The position numbers and the translations under genes are program-made. 64,000 nt of DNA from positions 1,984,001 to 2,048,000 of the forward strand of contig CAXXVE010000001.1 in NCBI GenBank assembly GCA_963676905.2. The letters are read 5' to 3'. Below, piece after piece: positions 41,722-50,353 of this stretch (position 1 is its first letter; each line of letters starts with the position of its first letter). This stretch comes from Oceanispirochaeta sp963676905. GTDB lineage: Bacteria; Spirochaetota; Spirochaetia; DSM-2461. The notes below the pieces were generated by a model. That model did no database searches, was not told the DNA's origin, and saw only the letters and a program-made list of their open reading frames with translations.

Positions 41722-43002
41722 ATGAAAGAGAAACACTTCCTTTTTATGATCCTTTTTATCATGTTCCTTCTCCTGTCGGTGATGACTATTCTTATTCTGG
41801 AGGGGCAGGTCAGGGCGCGGCAGCGTTTCTCCCTGATGGAATATGAGAAACTGATGTACAGCTATTATCAGAACTATCTGGACGGCAGTTTCACTAATGA
41901 CGAACTTGCTATTGATGATGTGACCATGCCCGAAGATGTAACGGGAGTGGGTCTCTATAACTTCTACGGCAGGGAACTCTTCCATTACGGAGAGGCCGTG
42001 GATAATGTAGAGGAGGATTCCTACGGTTTTATGCCCGTCTTCGACAAGCAGAGGCGGTCAGTAATCATTATAAGGGACTTCCTCAATCCCTTCGTACCCA
42101 ATTCAAAGGATAATCCACTCTTCGACAATATTATAAGCAGGTCCTACACAAAGGCCATGAATGAGTCTGAAGAGACCAAGCAGACCATGGTCCGCTACTT
42201 CTATCTGAGTGTTAAAGATGATTACATGTTCAGTCTGCTCCTCCTTTTCCGGGGGATGCAGGTTGTATTTACTCTATTGATTCTGTTTATTGTGCTTCTT
42301 ATAGGCCGTCTTTTTCTCTGGAATATGAAGTACAGGAAACAGATTGAGGAGCAGGAACGCCTTGTACTTCTGGGCGCGGCATCAAGAACCCTGACCCATG
42401 AGATCAAAAACCCCCTAAGCAGTATCAGGCTTCAGAGCACCATAATCAAACGTTCAGGATGCGGCCTTCATGAAGAGGCTCTGAATGTGATCAATGAGGA
42501 GGTGGAACGTCTCTCTCATCTTTCCGGGAGGATCAGTGATTATCTGCGGCAGCCCGAAGGAAACCCCGAGTCCTGTGAATTATCAGCTCTGGTCCGCCGA
42601 TGCCTTATCCGGTTCTCCGAGAGGATTCCCGGGATAGAGAAGACCCCGCTTCCCGAGCTTACAATCAGAATTGATCCGGACCGCTTCCGCTCGGTTCTGG
42701 ATAATCTTATTAACAATGCCCTTGAGAGCGGAAGTGATCCCTCGGATATCAGAGTTTGCCTGGAACAGAAGGGGCATGACGCTCTTTTGACTGTCGCAGA
42801 CAGGGGGAACGGGATAAAAGAGGATCAGCAGGATCAGCTCTTCAATCCCTACTTCACAACAAAATCAAGAGGAACCGGGATCGGTCTGTCCATCGTTCAC
42901 AGCTTTGTTAAAGCGGCGGGAGGGCAGATCCAGATCAATTCAAAGTCCGGCGAGGGTACAGAAGTCCTCCTCCGATTTCCCCTGGGGAGGAGCGGAGCAT
43001 GA
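41722..43002 (+). CDS. Membrane sensor histidine kinase (NtrB/ZraS-like)
   Basis: A 426-residue kinase. Helix 1 is at residues 6-27, an extracytoplasmic sensor of about 145 residues follows, helix 2 at about 174-200, then a dimerisation domain with phospho-acceptor His226 (TLTHEIKNPLSSIRLQ) and an ATPase domain with N-box LDNLINNALES, G1 VADRGNGI and G2 SRGTGIGLSIVHSFVK. The THEIKNPL H-box is that of kinases paired with NtrC-type regulators. It overlaps the regulator gene by four bases (ATGA). It likely senses an envelope signal such as a toxic compound or metal that the downstream RND pump exports. Confidence 0.9.
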   Translation: MKEKHFLFMILFIMFLLLSVMTILILEGQVRARQRFSLMEYEKLMYSYYQNYLDGSFTNDELAIDDVTMPEDVTGVGLYNFYGRELFHYGEAVDNVEEDSYGFMPVFDKQRRSVIIIRDFLNPFVPNSKDNPLFDNIISRSYTKAMNESEETKQTMVRYFYLSVKDDYMFSLLLLFRGMQVVFTLLILFIVLLIGRLFLWNMKYRKQIEEQERLVLLGAASRTLTHEIKNPLSSIRLQSTIIKRSGCGLHEEALNVINEEVERLSHLSGRISDYLRQPEGNPESCELSALVRRCLIRFSERIPGIEKTPLPELTIRIDPDRFRSVLDNLINNALESGSDPSDIRVCLEQKGHDALLTVADRGNGIKEDQQDQLFNPYFTTKSRGTGIGLSIVHSFVKAAGGQIQINSKSGEGTEVLLRFPLGRSGA

Positions 43003-44348
43003 AAATCCTTGTGGTGGATGATGAGAAAAACATCCGCGAAAGCCTCAGAATAATTCTTGAGCAGGACGGCTATGAGGTGGAATGCGCCGAAAACGGACTC
43101 TCCGCCCAGAGGCTTATCGAGTTTGGAACCTACGATGCAGGCATCTTCGATCTCAAGATGCCGGGACTTTCGGGGCTGGAGCTGCTTGAGTGGCTGCAGC
43201 AGCAGAATCCCAGGTTTCCGGTAATCATGATTTCCGCCTTCGGCCAGGTTGAGGATGCTGTGAAGGCCCTGAAGACGGGGGCCGAGGACTATGTTATCAA
43301 ACCCTTTGACCCCGAGGTTCTTCTTGAGAAAGTCAGTCTTCTGAAAAGCCGCAGCACCAGTGCAAAGGTCATAGAGTCTCTGGCTGATCAAGTGACTCCG
43401 GGCTACTTTTTCGGGGAAAGTCCCGTGATGGAAAAACTGTCCAGGCGTCTTGAACGGGTGGCAGCATCCTCGTCAATTGTTCTTCTGACAGGTGAGAGCG
43501 GCGTAGGCAAGGAGATGACAGCCAGGATGATCCATGACAGGTCTGCCGTCTCGTCCGGACCTTTTATGGCCCTGAATATCGGAGGTCTCCCCGAAAACCT
43601 GGTAGAGAGTGAACTCTTCGGTTATGAGAAGGGTGCCTTTACAGGAGCTGATAAACAGAAAAAAGGGCTTTTTGAGCTGGCCGGTGGAGGAACCCTTTTT
43701 CTGGATGAGATAGGCGAGATGGCACTGCCTCTTCAGGTTAAACTTCTCAGGGTTCTGCAGGAGCGGCAGTACCGCCGCCTGGGAGGCCTTGATAATATTT
43801 CAATTGACGCAAGAATCATTACAGCCACCAATCGCAAACTGGAGGATATGGTGGAGGAGGGGCTCTTCCGTGAGGACCTCTACTACCGCCTCAATGTAGC
43901 CCGCATAGAGATACCCCCCTTAAGGGAGAGAATGGAGGATCTTCCCAGGCTTACAGGCTTTCTTATAGACAAGCTCAACAGAAAGATGTCCCTTCAGGTA
44001 AAGACCCTTTCAAGGGATGCCTGGGAGTTGCTCTCGGCCCACTCCTTTCCGGGCAATATCCGTGAGCTTGAAAATATCCTCGAGAGGAGCATGATCTTTG
44101 CTGAGGATGATATTATCCGCGGGGATGATCTTGAAATGACAGCCTCTCCGGTCTCCCGTCCCGAATCTCCGTCAGGGGAGCAGGGACGAACCCTGAAAGA
44201 GCTTGAAAAATCATCCATACGAAGCGCCCTGCAGCGCTGGGAAGGCAACCGGAGCCGGGCGGCTAAAGAGCTTGGAATCTCCCGCCGGACTATAATCAAC
44301 AAGATACAGGAATACGGCCTCGATGACCCGGATCTTTCAGGTCACTGA
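42999..44348 (+). CDS. NtrC-family sigma-54-dependent response regulator
   Basis: A 449-residue activator in three parts. Receiver domain with phospho-acceptor Asp51 (GIFDLKMPG) and KPF at 101-103; AAA+ domain at about 135-370 with Walker A GESGVGKE (165-172), the sigma-54-contacting GAFTGA loop (212-217) and Walker B TLFLDEIGE (232-240); and a C-terminal Fis-type helix-turn-helix (NRSRAAKELGISRRTIINKI). Intact GAFTGA means it should activate sigma-54 RNA polymerase. A well-spaced -24/-12 promoter lies 116 bp after its stop, ahead of the efflux operon, so the target is probably that operon. Confidence 0.95.
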   Translation: MKILVVDDEKNIRESLRIILEQDGYEVECAENGLSAQRLIEFGTYDAGIFDLKMPGLSGLELLEWLQQQNPRFPVIMISAFGQVEDAVKALKTGAEDYVIKPFDPEVLLEKVSLLKSRSTSAKVIESLADQVTPGYFFGESPVMEKLSRRLERVAASSSIVLLTGESGVGKEMTARMIHDRSAVSSGPFMALNIGGLPENLVESELFGYEKGAFTGADKQKKGLFELAGGGTLFLDEIGEMALPLQVKLLRVLQERQYRRLGGLDNISIDARIITATNRKLEDMVEEGLFREDLYYRLNVARIEIPPLRERMEDLPRLTGFLIDKLNRKMSLQVKTLSRDAWELLSAHSFPGNIRELENILERSMIFAEDDIIRGDDLEMTASPVSRPESPSGEQGRTLKELEKSSIRSALQRWEGNRSRAAKELGISRRTIINKIQEYGLDDPDLSGH

Positions 44349-44361
44349 CCCCTGTTAAGAG

Positions 44362-44402
44362 GGGTGTGCAGTTTTTGTAATCTGCGCAGAAATTGCACAC
44401 CC
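44362..44402. promoter_or_regulatory. Dyad-symmetric enhancer candidate for the NtrC-type regulator
   Basis: GGGTGTGCA (44362-44370) and TGCACACCC (44394-44402) are perfect inverted repeats; between them lies the palindrome TCTGCGCAGA (44381-44390). The result is three TGnGCA-like half-sites about 60-100 bp upstream of the -24 box, the usual place for an enhancer of a sigma-54 promoter. Confidence 0.6.
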
Positions 44403-44463
44403 TCCAATCTCCATTCCCTTTATATTTCCCCCTGATCCCCCTATAGGCACCCTTTTTTCTACT

Positions 44464-44479
44464 TGGCACAGTTCCTGCA
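44464..44479 (+). promoter_or_regulatory. Sigma-54 promoter of the RND efflux operon
   Basis: TGGCACAGTTCCTGCA has the invariant GG and GC with the exact 10-bp gap required for -24/-12 recognition. Transcription should begin near 44491, 22 bases before the TolC-like gene. Confidence 0.82.
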
Positions 44480-44512
44480 TAGCACCTGATAAAATCAATT
44501 ATTCAGGATGCT

Positions 44513-45808
44513 ATGAAAATGAATATTCGAAATCTATTATTGACAATACTGTTTCTTCCGGCTGCTGCTCTGTCGGCAGAGGAAGCGTTAAAATTAACGG
44601 TAGAGGATTCAGTGGCTCTGGCCATGGAGCAGAACCTCTCCCTCCAGTCCTCCCGGCTGGATGTCTCCAGCGCCGAAGAGGCTGACACATACAGCTGGAA
44701 CTTTATGATGCCCGATCTTTCGGCTTCCGCAGGGATCAGCGGCACAGACAGCCTGCTTGAAAGCACCGGATTCGGCAGTGAAACCTGGGGGCTCAGTGCG
44801 GGCCTCAGCGCTTCTCTGTCGCTGAATGCAGGGAGCGGACTGGCCAGAGACTCGGCCAGACTGAACCTTGAAAATCAGAACATATCCTATGAATCTGATG
44901 AGAGTGAACTTGAGCTTAATGTCCGCAGAGAGTTCTACTACCTCCTTGCCTATGAAGAAAATCTGAATCTGCAGATGAAGAACCTGGATCTTGCTGAAAA
45001 GCGTTATGAGCAGGTCAAGGAGAATTTCAACAACGGCCTGGCTTCCCAGCTGGATGTACTTGAAGCGCAGAACTCCTATGAGTCTCTCCGTCCCGACTAT
45101 ACGGATGCAAAAACGAGCTACAGTTCCAGTCTTATGTCTTTCAAGAACCTTCTGGGACTCCCCCTGAATCAGGACATTCAGCTGGAGGGCACCCTGGATG
45201 TAACCCTTGTGGATCTGGATGCTGATGAGCTTATAGACAGCTATCTAGCCGGCAGGCTGGATGTTCAGGCTGCCCTGAAGGCCCTGGAGATACAGAACCT
45301 GTCAGTCACATCACTTAAAAGATCCTCCTGGTCCCCTGTTGTCGCTCTCGGTGCAACATGGTCAGGCTCCGCTTCTATGGCTGCCGCCGACGACTGGAGT
45401 GATCAGGCCAGACTCTCTCTGGATATCAGTATTCCCTTGAGTTCTCTTGTTAAAGGGTCTTCCCAACAGGTCGCCATCAGTCAGGGGGAGATGTCCTCCG
45501 AGAAACTGAGTGTGGAGCTTGAGAATACCCTGGCTTCGGCAGAAGAGGAGATCCGTACCCTTATAATGCAGCTCGACGGCGCCCGGGAGAATATGGAAAT
45601 TACAGAGCTCAGCAAAGAGCTGGCCCTGGAGAATTATGAAATGACCGAAGCCTCATTCAAGGCGGGAACCCGGGAGCTTCTGGATGTTGAAGATGCCCAG
45701 AACAAGCTCTTTGAAGCAAATCAGAGTCTGCTTGTCAGCCGCTACACCTACCTGAGCAATCTTCTCGAACTTGAGAATGCTCTAAATACTACTTTTGAAA
45801 AGAAATAA
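44513..45808 (+). CDS. TolC-family outer membrane efflux channel protein
   Basis: A 431-residue outer-membrane factor. Residues 1-22 are a signal peptide ending near LSA. Two internal repeats of the OEP type follow, each with the long helices that form the periplasmic tunnel: LTVEDSVALAMEQNLSLQ (about 28-45), NFNNGLASQLDVLEAQNSYE and FKAGTRELLDVEDAQNKLFEAN, the last two being the same position in each repeat. It supplies the exit duct for the tripartite RND pump encoded next. First gene of the sigma-54 operon; AGGA lies four bases before the ATG. Confidence 0.9.
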   Translation: MKMNIRNLLLTILFLPAAALSAEEALKLTVEDSVALAMEQNLSLQSSRLDVSSAEEADTYSWNFMMPDLSASAGISGTDSLLESTGFGSETWGLSAGLSASLSLNAGSGLARDSARLNLENQNISYESDESELELNVRREFYYLLAYEENLNLQMKNLDLAEKRYEQVKENFNNGLASQLDVLEAQNSYESLRPDYTDAKTSYSSSLMSFKNLLGLPLNQDIQLEGTLDVTLVDLDADELIDSYLAGRLDVQAALKALEIQNLSVTSLKRSSWSPVVALGATWSGSASMAAADDWSDQARLSLDISIPLSSLVKGSSQQVAISQGEMSSEKLSVELENTLASAEEEIRTLIMQLDGARENMEITELSKELALENYEMTEASFKAGTRELLDVEDAQNKLFEANQSLLVSRYTYLSNLLELENALNTTFEKK

Positions 45809-45829
45809 TCTCTTAATGGAGGAATGGAA

Positions 45830-46864
45830 ATGAACGATTCAAACAAATCGGATAAAAGAAAAAACACAATTACAGGGATTACCCTTGTTCTGCTTATTGC
45901 CCTGGTACTTGGTGCCCTTGCCTACAGTATTCTTGGAAGTGATTCGCCAACAGCGGGTATGGCTTCAGGCGCAGCTCCCTCTGGAGCTCCTACAGCAAGC
46001 GCCCCTGCCGATGGCGCCCCTTCCGGTGATGCTCCTGCAGGAATGATGCCCGATGCTCAACAGGGCGGAAGCGACACAGTTTACACTGTTCTGGCGGAAG
46101 AGACTGTTATGACAACTCTTATGGACTATCTGAAGGTCAACGGTGATGTGGAAGCTGAAACCAGTGTGGATATCTATCCCGATGCCGCCGGTAAGCTGAC
46201 CAAACTGGAGATCTCCCTGGGAAGCTATGTACGCAAGGGGCAGATCATTGCCGAGGTTGACCCCTCACTTCCCGGTCAGGTCTACGTAGCCTCTCCTGTC
46301 CGCTCCACTATCAGCGGAACAGTCACTGATATTCCCTATAAGGTGGGTGCTACAATCAGTTCCACCTCCGTCCCCGTCGCCACTGTCGGCGATCTGGCGG
46401 ACCTGCAGCTTGTAAGCTACATTGCCGAGAAGAACATGGCCGAGGTTGAGCCCGGTCAGAAAGCGGATATTACCTTTGAACCCTACGGTTCAGAGATCTT
46501 TACAGGAACAGTAACTGAGATCAGCCCCGTTCTGGACAAGGATTCCAGGACCCTTGAGATCAAAATCTCTCTGGATGAGAGCGACAGCCGCGTGAAGTCC
46601 GGAATGTTCGGTTCGGTCAAGCTATACACCGAAACCCGTGAAAATGTTCTGATCCTCTCTTCTGACAGCATTGTCAGTGCCGCTTCAGGTATTTATGTCT
46701 ATGTAATAGGTGAAGATGATGCCGTAGAGCAGAGGTTTGTTGAAACAGGCCTTACAGTTGACAGCCTGACAGAGATCGTCAGCGGTCTGAGTGAGGGAGA
46801 TATTGTTGTCTCCAGAGGTCAGAGCATGCTTCAGGACGGATCGTCAGTCAAAGTGGCCGAATAA
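45830..46864 (+). CDS. RND efflux periplasmic adaptor (membrane fusion protein)
   Basis: A 344-residue HlyD/AcrA-family adaptor. A membrane anchor lies at about residues 12-35, then a low-complexity Ala/Gly/Ser/Pro linker (about 38-80), a lipoyl-type half (VDIYPDAAGKLTKLEISLGS), a beta-barrel domain (SYIAEKNMAEVEPGQKADIT) and a membrane-proximal domain ending with LSEGDIVVSRGQSML. The alpha-hairpin is almost absent, since the two lipoyl halves nearly abut (RKGQIIAEVDP to VYVASPVRSTISG). I prefer the ATG at 45830, seven bases after GGAGG, over the ATG at 45824. Confidence 0.9.
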   Translation: MNDSNKSDKRKNTITGITLVLLIALVLGALAYSILGSDSPTAGMASGAAPSGAPTASAPADGAPSGDAPAGMMPDAQQGGSDTVYTVLAEETVMTTLMDYLKVNGDVEAETSVDIYPDAAGKLTKLEISLGSYVRKGQIIAEVDPSLPGQVYVASPVRSTISGTVTDIPYKVGATISSTSVPVATVGDLADLQLVSYIAEKNMAEVEPGQKADITFEPYGSEIFTGTVTEISPVLDKDSRTLEIKISLDESDSRVKSGMFGSVKLYTETRENVLILSSDSIVSAASGIYVYVIGEDDAVEQRFVETGLTVDSLTEIVSGLSEGDIVVSRGQSMLQDGSSVKVAE

Positions 46865-46878
46865 GGAGGCCTTAGTTT

Positions 46879-49800
46879 ATGAATATTACAGAAACCGTTG
46901 TACGGCGGCCGATTACGGTTGTCATTATCTTTATACTTTTTATCGGAATGGCGGGATTCCTTGTCCCGAATATTCCTGTCGCCCTGTTTCCCGACATGGA
47001 AATGCCTGTGATTATGATCAATACCCAGTATTCAGGGGCATCTCCTGAGGATATTGAGCAGAATGTAACGGAAGTTCTGGAGCAGCAGCTCTCCAGTGTC
47101 AGCGATCTTGAGGCCATCTCATCCACATCCTCCGAGGGAGTGAGTCAGATCAGCCTGGAGTTCGGATTTTCCAAGGATCTTGACGAGGCAACCAACGACA
47201 TACGTGACGTCCTTGAGCAGGCGGGAGATATGCTTCCCGATGAAGCCTCCAGCCCTACCATCTTCAAGATGAACTCCGATGACATGCCCATTATGACCCT
47301 GGCAGTCCTGGGGGACCTCTCCCAGAATGAGTTGAGGACCATAGGTGAAGATACTGTCCAGCCCAAGCTTGAGAGAATCAGCGGTGTAGCCAATGTTTCT
47401 GTCAGGGGCGGACAGGATCAGATTATCAAGGTCGATGTATCCCAGAACCGACTTGAGGCCTACAATCTGACTCTGAGCTCTGTTGCCGGATCTCTCGACT
47501 CCCAGAACTATCAGCTGGGGGCAGGAAGCATTCAGGAGGGCAATACCGACTACCTGATCCGTACAAGTGCAGAGTTCGAGAGTGTTGAACAGATCGAAGA
47601 TGTTGTAATTGCCACCTTCACCAGCGATTCGGGGAATGTACAGGAGATCCGCCTCAAGGATGTAGCCGATGTGACCCTGACCAACGACGATGAGGACACC
47701 CGTGTTTTTATCAATGGAAGCTACGGCGTGAATATCTCCATACAGAAAGAGTCCGACGCCAACAGCATCTCCGTATCAGACAGCGTGACTGCATCCCTTG
47801 ACAGCATCAATGCGGATCTTCCCGACGGCGTGCAGGTGATCGTCCTGACCGATGACTCCTCCACCATCCGGTCCATCATGAACCAGACCTACAACTCTCT
47901 TATCCAGGGGATTTTCCTGGCGATGCTTGTGCTCTTCTTCTTTCTGAGAAGCTGGCCCAGTACCCTGATCATCGCCCTGTCTATCCCCATCTCCATCTTT
48001 ATCACCATCCTCTTTATGTACTTTATGGATCTTTCGATAAACCTGATGACTCTGACAGGGGTTATTCTGGGACTTGGAATGGTTGTAGACTGTTCCATTG
48101 TTATCATCGAGAATATCTTCCGGTTCCGGGAGAGGGGAACCAAACTGAAGGCTTCGGCCATACTGGGAAGCCGGGAGATGGTTATGTCCATCACAGCCTC
48201 CACACTGACCACTGTCTGTGTATTCATCCCCATCCTGATCTTCAAAGATCAGCTTGGAATGCTGGGACAGATCTTCGGTGATATGTCCTACACCATTATC
48301 ATCGCTCTGGTCGTTTCCCTTGTTGTAGCCCTGACCCTTGTTCCCGCTCTTGCGGCAAACTACCTCAAGATCAATACAAGAACCCAGAAACCCCTCAAAT
48401 CAGCCGCCCTGAAGAAGGCCGACGGTATTATGGAGAAGGGGTTTGAAAAACTTGACAACGGATACAAAACTGTTCTGAGCCGTCTTCTTGACCATAAATA
48501 CAAGGTTCTTGTTCTGGTCGTTCTGCTCTTTGCCTTCTCGGTCAAGCAGTTTACAGACCTTGGAATCATCATGGCTCCTCCCATGAGTGAGGACTCCATC
48601 CGTCTCTCTATCGAGCTCCCCACGGGTACCTCTCTGGATGAAACAGAGCAGACCGCCCTTCAGCTTGCCGAAATCTTTGATGACGAGTTTTCCGGCAACT
48701 ATGAGAATATCTCTGTAACCGTCGGATCAGGCGGAGGAATGGGGGGCACAAGCTACTCCAATGAGGCCAGCATAAGAATTGCCCTTCCCAGCTATCAGGA
48801 TCAGGAGGTCTCCGCAACCGATATGAAGGCCTTCCTCAGGGAACACTTCAATGACTTTCCCTCCACCACGGTGGAGTTCGAATCCTTTGGAATGGGTGTG
48901 GCCAGTGATACTCCTGTTGATGTTGTGCTCGCTTCTGATGATATCGACGCGGCCACAGCAGCGGCTGAGGAACTGAAGACTCTGATAGAGGAGAATATCC
49001 CCTTTATCACCGAGCCCGCCACCGACCTTGACAACGGCCTGCCCCAGATAGAGGTCCAGATCGACAGAGACCGTGCCTACAATATGGGTCTGGACATGTA
49101 CACTGTAGCTACTGAGATCGGAGCCAGCATCAACGGTGTCACCGCCACAAGCTACAGCCTGGGCGGGGATGAGCTGGATGTGAAGGTCGCCCTCAGGGAT
49201 GAGGACAAGAGCTCAGTACCCGACCTGAACAAGATCTTTGTCACAAACAGTTCTGGAACCAGAATTGCCGTCTCCAATGTAGCGACTCTGGGCCGGTCCA
49301 CAAGCCCCGTCAGCATCAAGCGTGAGGATCAGCAGAGACAGGTTCATGTAACAGCCGGTCTTGCAGACGGATACTCCCTGACGGATGCCCAGGCGGCTCT
49401 GGAAGAGATGATCGATGCCAGTCTCGTACTCCCTGACGGGGTGACCCTTGATATGAGCGGAGACTTCAGCGATGTACGTGAGCAGAGTTCCAATATGGCC
49501 ATGATTGTTATTGTCGCCATTCTTCTCGTGTTCGGCGTTATGGCCGCACAGTTTGAGTCGGTAAAGGACCCGTTTATCATTCTGATGACCATACCCCTTA
49601 TGCTGATCGGTGTCGTGGGACTCTACAAGTTTACAGGGGAGTCATTCAGTATGATGTCGGCGGTAGGTCTTGTCGTACTTGTCGGACTTGTTGTTAATAC
49701 AGGTATCGTTCTGGTGGACTACACCAATATGCTTCTGAGGAGGGGCCGTCCCCTTAAGGAGGCTTGTATCGAGGCCGGAGGCAACAGGCTCCGCCCTATC

Positions 49801-49983
49801 CTTATGACAACCTTTACAACAATTCTGGGTATGTTTCCCCTGGCCTTTATGGGGGGAGCGGGAACGGAGCAGGTTCAGCCCATCGCCCAGACAATAATCG
49901 GGGGTCTTCTGGCCAGTTCGCTGATGACCCTCTTTGTAACCCCGGTACTCTTTGCCGTACTGAACAGGAGGAAATACAGATGA
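46879..49983 (+). CDS. RND-family efflux transporter (AcrB/HAE type)
   Basis: A 1034-residue inner-membrane proton-driven pump. It begins VVRRPITVVIIFILFIGMAG, has the large periplasmic loops between helices 1-2 and 7-8, and the central helix block LGLGMVVDCSIVIIENIFRF, where Asp404 is the likely proton-relay residue. The second half repeats the pattern with VGLVVNTGIVLVDYTNMLLR. It carries IALSIPISIFITILFMY, as in hydrophobe/amphiphile exporters, and lacks the methionine and charge features of metal-specific CusA pumps as far as I can see. With the adaptor and TolC partner it forms a complete tripartite pump. Confidence 0.93.
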   Translation: MNITETVVRRPITVVIIFILFIGMAGFLVPNIPVALFPDMEMPVIMINTQYSGASPEDIEQNVTEVLEQQLSSVSDLEAISSTSSEGVSQISLEFGFSKDLDEATNDIRDVLEQAGDMLPDEASSPTIFKMNSDDMPIMTLAVLGDLSQNELRTIGEDTVQPKLERISGVANVSVRGGQDQIIKVDVSQNRLEAYNLTLSSVAGSLDSQNYQLGAGSIQEGNTDYLIRTSAEFESVEQIEDVVIATFTSDSGNVQEIRLKDVADVTLTNDDEDTRVFINGSYGVNISIQKESDANSISVSDSVTASLDSINADLPDGVQVIVLTDDSSTIRSIMNQTYNSLIQGIFLAMLVLFFFLRSWPSTLIIALSIPISIFITILFMYFMDLSINLMTLTGVILGLGMVVDCSIVIIENIFRFRERGTKLKASAILGSREMVMSITASTLTTVCVFIPILIFKDQLGMLGQIFGDMSYTIIIALVVSLVVALTLVPALAANYLKINTRTQKPLKSAALKKADGIMEKGFEKLDNGYKTVLSRLLDHKYKVLVLVVLLFAFSVKQFTDLGIIMAPPMSEDSIRLSIELPTGTSLDETEQTALQLAEIFDDEFSGNYENISVTVGSGGGMGGTSYSNEASIRIALPSYQDQEVSATDMKAFLREHFNDFPSTTVEFESFGMGVASDTPVDVVLASDDIDAATAAAEELKTLIEENIPFITEPATDLDNGLPQIEVQIDRDRAYNMGLDMYTVATEIGASINGVTATSYSLGGDELDVKVALRDEDKSSVPDLNKIFVTNSSGTRIAVSNVATLGRSTSPVSIKREDQQRQVHVTAGLADGYSLTDAQAALEEMIDASLVLPDGVTLDMSGDFSDVREQSSNMAMIVIVAILLVFGVMAAQFESVKDPFIILMTIPLMLIGVVGLYKFTGESFSMMSAVGLVVLVGLVVNTGIVLVDYTNMLLRRGRPLKEACIEAGGNRLRPILMTTFTTILGMFPLAFMGGAGTEQVQPIAQTIIGGLLASSLMTLFVTPVLFAVLNRRKYR

Positions 49984-50270
49984 CAAGACTGGAAATTATA
50001 GCCAACAATACCGTTGAAGAAGATATTATCGAAGCCCTGGACAAGGTGGAGCAGGGGTTCTACTACTCCAAACTGAGTGCTGTCCACGGACGCGGGAAAT
50101 CGGACCCCCGCAAGGGGGACGCCGTATGGCCCGAAGAGAATTTCATTTTCATAATTTACTGTGAGGATGACAGGGCTGCTGAATACGCAAATGCAGTCAA
50201 ACAGGTCAAGGAACATTTTGACGGGGAGGGGATCAAAGTTTTTGCTCTTCCCTTTCAGCAGCTTCTTTAA
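49980..50270 (+). CDS. PII-like small signalling protein linked to the RND pump
   Basis: A 96-residue protein whose start overlaps the RND stop by four bases (ATGA). The sequence RLEIIANNTVEEDIIEALDK, then FYYSKLSAVHGRGKSDPRKG, DAVWPEENFIFIIYCEDD and KEHFDGEGIKVFALPFQQL gives the beta-alpha-beta-beta-alpha-beta order and the G-R-G loop of PII/CutA-like ferredoxin-fold proteins. Small PII-like genes do occur next to RND or transporter genes, and a trimer that senses a nucleotide or metal and modulates the pump is the natural guess. The upstream in-frame extension to 49764 lies inside the RND gene and is rejected. A terminator follows. Confidence 0.72.
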   Translation: MTRLEIIANNTVEEDIIEALDKVEQGFYYSKLSAVHGRGKSDPRKGDAVWPEENFIFIIYCEDDRAAEYANAVKQVKEHFDGEGIKVFALPFQQLL

Positions 50271-50307
50271 ACTAATCACTTCTGCTTGACTGAAATTTAT
50301 ACAATCA

Positions 50308-50353
50308 GGCCCTCTCCCAGGGATGTTATCCGCGGGGAAGGGCCGTTTTTTTA
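50308..50353 (+). terminator. Intrinsic terminator of the RND efflux operon
   Basis: GGCCCTCTCCC (50308-50318) pairs with GGGGAAGGGCC (50334-50344) with minor mismatch, followed by seven T residues. It touches the 3' end of the convergent chemoreceptor gene. Confidence 0.75.
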
